Shown here in pieces: positions 16,217 to 24,506 of a stretch of DNA of 47,538 nt; the first letter of the stretch is position 1, and each line of letters begins with the position of its first letter. Origin of the DNA: an uncultured Eubacteriales bacterium. GTDB lineage: Bacteria; Bacillota; Clostridia; Lachnospirales; Lachnospiraceae. The position numbers and the translations under genes were made by a program. Location: assembly GCA_900549105.1 (NCBI GenBank), contig URND01000009.1, positions 1 to 47,538 of the forward strand. Reading direction: 5' to 3'. The notes under the pieces are model-generated. The model did no database searches, was not told the DNA's origin, and saw nothing but the letters and a program-made list of their open reading frames with translations.

Positions 16217-18253
16217 TTATTGCACTCGGCTGATTGCAGGTAATCCTGCGAGTTCCCTTAAGTGATTAAGCTTTTTGAGTTGCTTGTCATTCAACTTGAG
16301 TAAACCCAAATAGAAATCTATTGTGCTTTTCTTTGTAGAATGTACCAGTTTATGCACATCTTCCAGTATAAGCACAAGATTGTTATAACCGTCTTTACCA
16401 CCTTTGGCTCTTGGAGTTTTATGGTGGCAATGTATTTCTTCTTGACATAGAAAGTCTCTGCCAGTTATGGCACATCGACCTCTTTGTGCTGAGAAGAGCG
16501 ATACACGGTTATCGTTATACTCAATCGAGCGATCTCTAACAGGGTACTTATACAGTTCCCCTAGTAACCAAGCGTTTCTAAACATTAGATTGTCGTGTTT
16601 CCATTTTCGACCTTCTGGCGTGTATAGGTTTACGGCTTTCTTTTTGCCTGCGGTTTTCCGATGGTGTACATACGCTATCGGTAAAATGTAATGTCCTTGA
16701 CATTCCATTATCCGCTTGCATTTCCCATAGTTCTTGTAATCTCCAAGTTTCGGAGATAAAGAACACTTCTTTAAGGGTTTCAGCCGATTATACAAAGCCT
16801 TGTAAATCGAGTTGTGTATCTCTTGACAATCCGTTGTAATGTCCGTTGCCATACAGAAATAGTTGTGTATTCCTCTGACTTCAGCGTTATACAACTGGAT
16901 GTTGGTAATAGCTTGATTTTTATTGCCGCTTCGTTGAATGACTTTGATTTGCTTTTTCAATGCAACTTTTGTGCGCTCAATCGCTTTAGGGCACATATGG
17001 GATGTAATGACATCTTTTTTGCCTTTTCTCTTTGTTCTAATCTCAATACCCAGAAATTCCCCAGATTGTTTTCGAAGATTTACTATTCTGGTCTTTTCCA
17101 TTGAAACATCAAGGTCAAGGCGTTTTTTGAGCCATTCCGCAACTCCGTATAATGTTTTGTGTGCTTCACTTTTTGTGGCACATAGTATGCGCACGTCATC
17201 TGCATAGCGGATGGTGTGCATTTCTTTTAGATTAGTTTTTCGCATTTCCCTAAAGGAACTTCCTTTACTGAATGTTCCGTTTGGTGCTACTCCACCTTTC
17301 CATTTATACGCAAGCGGATTTTCTCCCCATTGGCTTTCCATATGCCAGTCCAGTTCATTAAGAACGATGTTAGCAAGGAGAGGAGATATAATACCGCCTT
17401 GCGGCGTGCCTTTTGTGGGTTCCAAGATAGTACCATCCGGCATTTGTATTTTTGCCTTTAGTATTTTCTTGATAACACACAGGAGTTGTTTGTCCCTTAT
17501 ACCCATAGCCCACATTTGTCGAATCAACTTTGAGTGGTTGACATTATCGAAGAATCCTTTTATGTCTACTTCAATCATATAATACAGATTTGACCGATTG
17601 ATATATCGGTAGACCTCGTTTATTGCATTTTCCGCAGACCTTAGTGGACGGAAACCAAAACTACCATCGAAGAACTTTGCTTCGCAAATGGGTTCGAGTA
17701 TTTGAAGGATACATTGTTGTATCAATCTATCCCATATACACGGAATACCAAGTGGTCTTGTTTTTCCGTTGGGTTTTGGAATATCCTTTCTTCGGACATT
17801 TCTGGGCTGATAGTTATTAAGAATATTACGCACTCGTTTGCATACTACTTCCGGTTCGAGTTTCTCAATATCTGTAATGTTTAGTCCATCAGTGCCAGGT
17901 GTTTTACTACCTGCGTTTCGTTTTATGGAACGGTATGCCATCAATATATTTGCGTCTGAAACAATATGTTTCATCAGCTTATCAAAGATAGCGCCGTTTT
18001 GACTGTCCTTATACAGACTATCTAATAACTCTTGCTGGTCGTAGTATTCAGCATATCGAAGTTTGTTAATTTTCTTCTGCTTAATCCTTTTGACCTTCTG
18101 TATTTCTACAGGCGGTCTTGCTGAAAGTTGTTCATCCACTGGTTCATCACCCCCATTGTTTGAGGTGCCTCTTTTAGGCTTACTCACATCCAATGCTAAG
18201 TGATGTTTAGTGAATATTAGTGTAACGACTTGTGGCCATTCCTCCATCCCCAT
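16217..18253 (-). CDS. ltrA: Group II intron-encoded reverse transcriptase / maturase / HNH endonuclease
   Basis: A 678-residue intron-encoded protein needed for splicing and mobility. It has the RT blocks PKPNGKTRPLGIP (about 159-171), EVDIKGFFDNV (about 228-238), TPQGG (283-287) and the catalytic YADD (350-353), then a maturase (X) region, and a C-terminal HNH domain: C-A-I-T-G, then CHHKTPRAKGG, then a second H in HKLVH (about 594-638). All catalytic residues are present, so retrohoming is possible. The start is uncertain: the longest frame begins at ATG 18253 with a weak ribosome site, and a GTG at 18187 is an alternative. It is intact and oriented with the intron and recD2. Confidence 0.95.
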   Translation of the reverse strand: MGMEEWPQVVTLIFTKHHLALDVSKPKRGTSNNGGDEPVDEQLSARPPVEIQKVKRIKQKKINKLRYAEYYDQQELLDSLYKDSQNGAIFDKLMKHIVSDANILMAYRSIKRNAGSKTPGTDGLNITDIEKLEPEVVCKRVRNILNNYQPRNVRRKDIPKPNGKTRPLGIPCIWDRLIQQCILQILEPICEAKFFDGSFGFRPLRSAENAINEVYRYINRSNLYYMIEVDIKGFFDNVNHSKLIRQMWAMGIRDKQLLCVIKKILKAKIQMPDGTILEPTKGTPQGGIISPLLANIVLNELDWHMESQWGENPLAYKWKGGVAPNGTFSKGSSFREMRKTNLKEMHTIRYADDVRILCATKSEAHKTLYGVAEWLKKRLDLDVSMEKTRIVNLRKQSGEFLGIEIRTKRKGKKDVITSHMCPKAIERTKVALKKQIKVIQRSGNKNQAITNIQLYNAEVRGIHNYFCMATDITTDCQEIHNSIYKALYNRLKPLKKCSLSPKLGDYKNYGKCKRIMECQGHYILPIAYVHHRKTAGKKKAVNLYTPEGRKWKHDNLMFRNAWLLGELYKYPVRDRSIEYNDNRVSLFSAQRGRCAITGRDFLCQEEIHCHHKTPRAKGGKDGYNNLVLILEDVHKLVHSTKKSTIDFYLGLLKLNDKQLKKLNHLRELAGLPAISRVQ

Positions 18254-18952
18254 TACAGGGATTTCTCAGGTTCGACCACTACTTTTCAGCACCAGTTTGA
18301 CGGCTTATTATTCTTCGTCCGTCTATTCTCATTATGAGAACCTGATACCTTTCCTCGTTCCCTTAACTTTATCTGTTCATATTCTCTTTTAGGCTTCTGC
18401 TATAGGCCTGTCGGATTCATATGCGCCTGCCGCATATAAGGTATTTCATAGTTCGCGATTTTTACTTTACCTCACCGACGTCCCTCTAAGGGGAATCTCC
18501 GTGTTTCCACGTCTCGCCAGTTTAGACCCGTACATTCGCAGATTCGTCAGTACATTCCGTACATTCTAACCATGAGAGATTTATAGACCCCCGGCATATC
18601 ATTTCCCATATCGTTTACTTTAGGTTTTCTTGACAGGTGGGCTCTAGCCACTTGTGTACCAATCTTTACTTACCTATTTCATTGACTTAGGTACTCTTTC
18701 TGCCGACTTCACCGAGCTTCTGACTATTTAACTTTCGTTATATATAGCCAGTCGGAGTATTAGGGATAGTCCTTCAAGAGGGTTGCCCAACTTATCGTTG
18801 GCTCTATCATTTGACTATTCAAGTTAAGAGTTCTCCTTAATTATCTATCGTAGCGTTTCAAACAGGCGGGTTCTAACCACTTTTGTACCAATTTTACTTT
18901 ACTACTTCGACTTCTTAAGTGCCTTAGCTTTTCACTAAGGAACGAGTCGCAC
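18254..18952 (-). ncRNA. Group II intron 5' RNA domains (I-IV)
   Basis: The 699 bases between the 5' splice site and the maturase frame hold no gene and should contain ribozyme domains I-III and the start of IV. The end reads GTGCGACTCG on the minus strand, and the next bases form a short hairpin (CCTTAG...CTAAGG). Detailed folding and exon-binding sites were not solved. Confidence 0.8.
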
Positions 18953-20963
18953 CGCTTCCCTGGGATTTATGTACGGTGATAGCGTAGGCGAGTTCCAATT
19001 CGTCCAACTGGGCAAATGGATAGGTGATTTTCCGTCCTTCATCGAACTCCACTGTCATCTGTTCTGCAAAGAAGTTGATTTCCCGGACAACACCCATATC
19101 GCCGTTAAAGACTCCGATGCCTTTCTCAAGAGGGATGCCGTATTTGTCCGTAATCTCCCACTCAAGCTGATAGTTATTTTTTATCTGCATGACTTTATCG
19201 CCTTCGCGGAACAGGCGGTCGCCCTGCTCTTTTTCCCGCTTGGCTTCGTCCTTCGGGTTTAAATATTCCTGAAGCAGTTTGTTTAAACGCTCAACACCGA
19301 GTTCGCCCTTTCGCATAGGGGTGAGCACCTGAATATCATTCACCGATGCCCCTACATTTTTCGGAAGTTTGTCCCGCACAAGGGCAATGATTACCCCCTG
19401 GATATCCGTCGCCTGATAGCGTTTCAGGCAGAAGAAATCCGGTGTCTTCACTTCCAAATCAATATCTTCACCGTCATTAATTTTATGGGCATTTTTGATA
19501 ATCGCGCTCTCCATAGCCTGACGGAAAATCTTTGTGAGCATGACCACGTTAAAACAATGGGATTGGATGATATCCTTTAACACATTTCCCGGCCCCACCG
19601 ATGGAAGCTGGTTCACATCACCCACCATAATCAGCCGGGTTCCCGGCATAATTGCTTTCAGCAGGGCATTCATCAAATGAATATCCACCATGGACATTTC
19701 ATCGATAATGATGACATCAGTTTCCAGGGGATTCTGCTCATTTCGCTCAAAACGGCTTCCGGCCTGCTCCTCCGGTCCCCCGGTCAGCTCCAGCATACGG
19801 TGAATCGTCTGAGCTTCATAACCCGTGGCTTCAGTCATTCGTTTGGCCGCCCGGCCTGTTGGCGCAGCCAGCCGAATCTCCAATCCCTCATTTTCGAAAA
19901 AACGAATCATCGTATTGATTGTTGTTGTTTTTCCCGTACCCGGTCCGCCGGTAATTACGAGCACGCCGTTTCGCGCCGCTTCCACCACTGCCGTTTTCTG
20001 CATTTCATCGAGGTCAATTTTCTCTTCCGCCTCAATACGCTGAATCTGATGCTCCGCTTCTCTCAAACTCACTTCATATTTGATATTCAGATTTTTGAGC
20101 ATCCGGGCCGTGCTCAATTCAAGATAATAATAGGCGGACGCATAGACTACCGGTTGCTCCTCAATGGTTTTAATAATGATTTTCTTATCAATGGAAAGCT
20201 CCATGAGCTGCCGCTCCACCGAATCTTCGGATATTTCAAGGATTTCCGCCGCCTGATATTTTAACTCTTCCACCGGAAGGAATACATGGCCGTTCATGCT
20301 TGCCTGCAAAAGCACATAAATAACGCCGCTCCTTATCCGATAATCCGAATCCTGGCTGATTCCGGCTCTCCGCGCAATATCGTCCGCCAGCCTAAAGCCG
20401 ATACCCGATACATCCTCCGCCAGCTGATATGGATTTTCCCGGATAATGTCATAAAGCCGGCTTCCATATTCATTATAAATCTTAACCGCATAGGCCGTAC
20501 TGATTCCATATTTCGATAAAAACATCATTGCCTGACGCATATCCTGCTTATCATGAAACTGCTGATAAATCTCCTGGGCCTTCCGCTCGCTGATACCCTT
20601 GATTTCCGCCAGCCGTTCCGGCTCATTTTCGATAATCTTAAAGCTGTCCTCTTTAAACTTTTTGACAATGCGGCCTGCGAGGGATGGACCAACGCCTTTA
20701 ATTGCCCCTGAACCGAGGTAGCGCTCAATCGAAAATAAATCTTCCGGCGCTTCAATGGAAAAAGAGGCAATTCGGAACTGCCGCCCATAAGTCGCATGCT
20801 CCACATAATCTCCTTCAGCCTTAATGTACTCCCCCTCGTTGACCATCGCCATTGTCCCGGTACACATGATTTCATCGCCCTGGCACATCAAAGCCAGAAC
20901 TGTATAGCCGTTATTCTCATTATGATAAACAATATGTTCAACTAAACCATGAAGTGTCTCCAT
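18953..20963 (-). CDS. recD2: recD2 5' exon (RecD2 family DNA helicase, residues 1-670)
   Basis: RecD2 is a 5'-3' SF1B DNA helicase that limits recombination and aids replication and repair. The exon shows the N-terminal helix-hairpin-helix region (G-S-G-A-I-K-G-V-G-P), Walker A GGPGTGKTTTINT, DEMSMVD, and ends in the helicase motif AITVHKSQGS just before the intron. With the 3' exon the spliced product has about 735 residues, the normal family size. The start at 20963 is chosen over 20981 because GGGAGGA sits 6 bases before it. Without splicing the frame runs into the intron and stops at 18924, losing motif VI, so helicase function depends on intron excision. It lies 58 bases after the mreB-like gene in the same direction. 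Confidence 0.95.
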
Positions 20964-21021
20964 GCTTTCCTCCCGATTCAAAAAGGGCCGAAAACTCCTA
21001 TATTTCCAGCCCCTCTATCTC

Positions 21022-22017
21022 TTATCGTCCGCTCTTTTTTGCTTCCGAAAATTCCGTATATCTGCCAGTGCCAATGGCCACAACGGAAATCGGGTCATCC
21101 GCCAGTGTTGTCCGAATCCCCGTAATCTGTTCGATCAATCGATCCATGCCGTACAACAAACTTCCGCCGCCTGTAAGTAAAATGCCGCGGGTTGCGATAT
21201 CTGCCGACAATTCCGGCGGGGTTTCTTCCAAAACTTTGTGAATTCCGGTAATAATCTGAGTCAGACAGCCCTCCAGGGCTTCCTGAGTTTCAACAGAACT
21301 CATGACAATTGTCTTTGGAAGACCGGTCAGAACATTCCGGCCGCAGACCTCCATGGTCTCTTCCTCATCTCGCGGATAGGCCGTGCCAATCTGCTTCTTA
21401 ATCTCTTCCGCAGTCCGCTCTCCCACAAGAATTTCATATTTCTTCCGCAGATACCGGATAATGGCATCATCAAAATCATTGCCGGCCACCTTTAATGACT
21501 GGCTGACCACCGTGTCGCCATAAGAAATAACTGCCACATCCGTCGTTCCGCCGCCAATATCCACAACAATATTTCCAAAAGGCTTCGAAATATCAATTCC
21601 GGCCCCCAATGCCGCTGCAATAGGCTCCTGCACAATAATGACATCTCTCGCGCCCGCCTCCATTGTTGCGTCAATAACCGCCCGTTTCTCCACCTCTGTC
21701 ACGCCGCTTGGCACGCACACGGTAATTCTTGGCCGCCAGAAGGTTTTCCGTCCAACGGCTTTATGAATAAAATATTTAAGCATTTTTTCAGTAATGGTAT
21801 AATCCGAAATCACGCCCTGACGAAGCGGGCGCACAGCGGCAATATTTCCCGGGGTGCGTCCAATCATATCACGGGCCTCTTCGCCAATGCTTTTAATTTC
21901 ATTTGTATCCCGGTCATAAGCAACCACCGAAGGTTCATGAAGTACTATGCCTGTACCTCTTATATACACAAGAACACTATCCGTTCCCAAATCGATTCCA
22001 ATATCAGATGCTGACAT
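21022..22017 (-). CDS. mreB: MreB/Mbl-family actin-like cell shape protein
   Basis: This bacterial actin polymerises under the membrane and guides lateral wall synthesis. The 331 residues show the actin-fold ATP-binding parts: DIGIDLGTDSVLVY near the start, GNIVVDIGGGTTDVAVISYG in the middle and LTGGGSLLYGMD near the end. The start at 22017 is preferred over 22047, since AAAGGGG lies just upstream and the family begins shortly before this motif. It is not next to mreC/mreD, so it may be an Mbl or MreB paralog rather than the canonical MreB. A perfect -10 TATAAT (22063-22058) lies upstream but without a clear -35. Confidence 0.93.
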   Translation of the reverse strand: MSASDIGIDLGTDSVLVYIRGTGIVLHEPSVVAYDRDTNEIKSIGEEARDMIGRTPGNIAAVRPLRQGVISDYTITEKMLKYFIHKAVGRKTFWRPRITVCVPSGVTEVEKRAVIDATMEAGARDVIIVQEPIAAALGAGIDISKPFGNIVVDIGGGTTDVAVISYGDTVVSQSLKVAGNDFDDAIIRYLRKKYEILVGERTAEEIKKQIGTAYPRDEEETMEVCGRNVLTGLPKTIVMSSVETQEALEGCLTQIITGIHKVLEETPPELSADIATRGILLTGGGSLLYGMDRLIEQITGIRTTLADDPISVVAIGTGRYTEFSEAKKSGR

Positions 22018-22123
22018 ATGTGTCCCCTTTCGTCCTTTTTTCTTCATTTATTCTTTTATTATAACTGATTTCACAAAAAATACCACCAGAATTGAATTAA
22101 TCATTTAAAAAAAAGCAAAATAA

Positions 22124-22132
22124 TGATACAAT
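22124..22132 (+). promoter_or_regulatory. Extended -10 element before the DPM1-like gene
   Basis: TGATACAAT (TGN plus TACAAT) lies about 70 bases upstream of the start at 22204. The -35 is weak (TTTAAA at 22104-22109, 17-base spacer). The intergenic region also serves the divergent mreB-like gene. Confidence 0.35.
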
Positions 22133-22203
22133 AACAAATTATAGGCCGTTTTCTGTGCTCATAACAAGTGGATTAATTTACTCAAAAAGGAGATTTCTAA
22201 ACT

Positions 22204-23145
22204 ATGGATAAAATTGCTGTTTTAATTCCATGCTATAATGAAAGTAAAACTGTCAGGAAGGTCATTAATGATTATAAAGCCGTATTGCCGGAGGCAACGA
22301 TTTATGTCTATGACAACAATTCCACCGATGATACTGCTGCTATTGCAGAAGCAGAAGGCGCTGTTGTACGTTATGAATATCATCAGGGAAAAGGAAATGT
22401 TATTCGCAGAATGTTTCGTGAAATTGATGCAGAAGCCTATATTATGGTTGATGGTGACGACACCTATCCGGCAGAATTTGCCCGTGAAATGGTGGATAAA
22501 GTTTTAGAACGCCATGTCGATATGGTTGTGGGGGACCGCCTTTCATCCACCTATTTTACAGAAAACAAACGGCCTTTCCATAATTTTGGAAACTCCCTGG
22601 TCCGACAAAGCATTAATACCCTGTTTAAGAGTGATATCAAGGATATTATGACCGGGTACAGAGCATTTTCCTATCAATTTGTAAAATCTTTCCCCGTATT
22701 ATCCAAGGGATTTGAAATTGAAACGGAAATGAGTATTCATGCGGTCCACAAAAATCTTCTTGTGGAGAATGTCATTGTCACCTATCGCGACCGCCCTGAA
22801 GGCAGTGAATCCAAGCTGAATACGTATAGTGATGGTTTCAAGGTAATTAAAACAATTATCAAACTTTATAAGAATTATAAACCTTTTGGTTTCTTCAGTA
22901 TTTTAGCGATTATACTGCTGCTTCTAAGCCTTGGTTTCTTTATCCCTGTGTTTGCCGAATTCTTGGCAACCGGGCTGGTTTTAAAATTTCCAACATTAAT
23001 TGTATGTGGTTTCGTCGCACTGGCTGCCTTGATTTCATTTTTTTCAGGCGTCATTCTTTCCACAATCAATCAAAAAAATCTTCAGGATTTTGAAATGCAG
23101 TTACATGCCATCCAACGTGAATACAACCTTTTGAACAAAAAATAG
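22204..23145 (+). CDS. Membrane GT2 glycosyltransferase, DPM1/GtrB-like
   Basis: The 313-residue protein has an N-terminal GT2 domain (IAVLIPCYNESKTV, DNNSTDDT, VDGDDTYP, MTGYRAFS) and two C-terminal membrane helices (about 230-250 and 262-285). This layout matches enzymes that load a sugar onto polyprenyl phosphate for later transfer outside the membrane (GtrB, dolichol-phosphate mannosyltransferase). AAAAGGAG lies upstream of the ATG. It is a single-gene unit between a divergent mreB and a convergent acyltransferase. The sugar is unknown. Confidence 0.92.
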   Translation: MDKIAVLIPCYNESKTVRKVINDYKAVLPEATIYVYDNNSTDDTAAIAEAEGAVVRYEYHQGKGNVIRRMFREIDAEAYIMVDGDDTYPAEFAREMVDKVLERHVDMVVGDRLSSTYFTENKRPFHNFGNSLVRQSINTLFKSDIKDIMTGYRAFSYQFVKSFPVLSKGFEIETEMSIHAVHKNLLVENVIVTYRDRPEGSESKLNTYSDGFKVIKTIIKLYKNYKPFGFFSILAIILLLLSLGFFIPVFAEFLATGLVLKFPTLIVCGFVALAALISFFSGVILSTINQKNLQDFEMQLHAIQREYNLLNKK

Positions 23146-23154
23146 CAAACCGAT

Positions 23155-23194
23155 AAAAAAAGTGCACTTTCCAACCAGAGAAAATGCACTTTTT
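23155..23194. terminator. Bidirectional terminator between convergent genes
   Basis: AAAAGTGCA (23158-23166) pairs with TGCACTTTT (23185-23193), with T runs on both strands. It sits between the ends of the DPM1-like gene (23145, plus) and the acyltransferase gene (23196, minus), so it can stop transcription from both sides. Confidence 0.8.
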
Positions 23195-23195
23195 A

Positions 23196-24266
23196 TTATT
23201 TGTTTTTTTTCTGAATCAAACGGCAGGCCCGCTTCAAACATACAGAAATCATAAATGATACTGAAAAAACAACACATACCAGCAAAATCATATATACCCA
23301 TTCAAGCTGCGTCCAATGATACAGCCATTCCTGAAAATTCAGCCGGTTCAAAATATAAATCACAAAATAGTGGACCAAATAAATATTAAATGTGTGATCC
23401 GCCAAAACACTAATTACATTTTGAATTATACCTTTTCTAGCAATAACATCCTTCAGGCAGAATGAAAAAATCACAACGCAAGACGCACATACAACGCCTA
23501 TTGAACTATACCAGAAGAGCAAGCTGTCTCCGGCCCCGACAGTATAAAAATGCAATTGAAGAAATACCCGTATAATATTTAAAGTCACAAAAACAAGCAC
23601 AGTACCTATAATATTTTTCTTCGCCGCCAGGGTTTCTCTATGCTTATAAATAATATGGCCCCACATAGCAATAATCGCCGCCGGGAAGAGTGCATTAATT
23701 GAATGATGCGAAAATTGAAACAAATCATTTTTAACAATATCATTGATAATAAAAGCAGCAAAAGTAATTATTAAAAATATTTTTTGTCTTTCAATTTTCT
23801 CATCCAGATATTGAATCGTTGCCTTCAATACAGGATATACAAATATTATCAATAAATACACATAAATATACCAGAGATGCCCTCCGTATTTAACCGGGCT
23901 GTTCCACCGTAAAAGATTTCGAAGTACATCCGCATATTCATTCATCGAATGCAGAATACTTTCTTTCAGAGAAACACCCTCGACAATCCACTCTCCAAAA
24001 CAGAAAGCAAAAAGGCTGAATATGAATGTTGGCACTCCAATATGAATCGCTGTTTTTTTCAACAGCTTCGTATAACTGGTGTTATTAAACAGGAAAAATC
24101 CCAATATCAGCCAGAAAATACCTACTGCATCTGCCACAAGACACGCGAAACCCAGCCTGCTTCCATCGAAATAGCCATCGTGATAAATCCCCAATGATAT
24201 GTGTATCCCAATAACCATTAAACAGGCAATAACCCTTGAAAACTCAACAGATATATCCCTATTCAA
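23196..24266 (-). CDS. Acyltransferase family 3 membrane protein
   Basis: A multi-helix membrane protein of the acyltransferase 3 (OafA/WecH-like) family that O-acetylates surface sugars. The N-terminal R-x-x-S-x-x-F-x-R-x-x-A pattern with the conserved His (GIHISLG), about ten hydrophobic segments and a Lys/Arg-rich end support this. The start is unclear. No ATG precedes the first helix; candidate starts are TTG codons at 24266, 24272, 24281 and 24296, all at or inside the end of copZ, and the first ATG (24218) would cut into the first helix. I use 24266, just before N-R-D-I-S-V-E-F. The N-terminus may be lost or fused through a past recombination. Confidence 0.8.
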   Translation of the reverse strand: MNRDISVEFSRVIACLMVIGIHISLGIYHDGYFDGSRLGFACLVADAVGIFWLILGFFLFNNTSYTKLLKKTAIHIGVPTFIFSLFAFCFGEWIVEGVSLKESILHSMNEYADVLRNLLRWNSPVKYGGHLWYIYVYLLIIFVYPVLKATIQYLDEKIERQKIFLIITFAAFIINDIVKNDLFQFSHHSINALFPAAIIAMWGHIIYKHRETLAAKKNIIGTVLVFVTLNIIRVFLQLHFYTVGAGDSLLFWYSSIGVVCASCVVIFSFCLKDVIARKGIIQNVISVLADHTFNIYLVHYFVIYILNRLNFQEWLYHWTQLEWVYMILLVCVVFSVSFMISVCLKRACRLIQKKNK

Positions 24267-24456
24267 TTCCAACCACGTCAAAACCGACTTCGTCAATAGC
24301 GGCTTTCAGCGCTGCTTCATCATATGCGCCGTCAAAGGTCGCGCATTTATCTTCCAGGCTGACATTGATATCCTTAACGCCCAGTCCTTCCAGTGCCTCA
24401 GTGACGTGCATTACACATTTCTGACATCCCATGCCTTCAATCATTACTTTTGTCAT
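24259..24456 (-). CDS. copZ: CopZ-like copper chaperone (HMA domain)
   Basis: The 65-residue single HMA domain binds Cu(I) through the G-M-G-C-x-x-C motif (residues 8-13) and delivers it to the CopA ATPase. A GGAG is about 10 bases upstream of the ATG. It lies 50 bases after copA in the csoR-copA-copZ order typical of clostridial and bacillar copper operons. Its stop codon lies inside the probable start region of the next gene. Confidence 0.92.
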   Translation of the reverse strand: MTKVMIEGMGCQKCVMHVTEALEGLGVKDINVSLEDKCATFDGAYDEAALKAAIDEVGFDVVGIE

Positions 24457-24506
24457 TTTGAATCTCTCCTTCTATATTTGTTTTTATGATAATACGGTTT
24501 TATGAT

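Larger units (their letters stand above)
15542..18952 (-). mobile_element. Group II intron inserted in recD2, with DUF4180 cargo in domain VI
   Basis: The element is 3,411 bp. Its 5' end is GTGCGAC at 18952 (consensus GUGYG) and its 3' end TATCGGTAT at 15542. Joining the flanks gives an uninterrupted RecD2. An RT-maturase-HNH protein is encoded at 16217-18253, a canonical 34-nt domain V lies at 16113-16146 and a domain VI helix with a bulged branch-point A at 15549, 7 nt from the 3' end. The intron therefore looks splicing-competent. Unusually, domain VI is expanded to about 570 nt by an antisense DUF4180 gene unit. EBS/IBS pairings could not be assigned by eye. Confidence 0.93.

Noticed and set aside
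18254..18952. Assignable EBS1/EBS2 pairing to the recD2 exon
   Set aside because: I searched the 5' RNA domains for complements of the bases before the splice site and found only short partial matches that could be chance. A covariance model is needed.
15345..20963. recD2 as a broken pseudogene
   Set aside because: The frame is lost only within the intron. Both exons are open and the split codon closes exactly on consensus intron ends, so the gene is interrupted, not dead.
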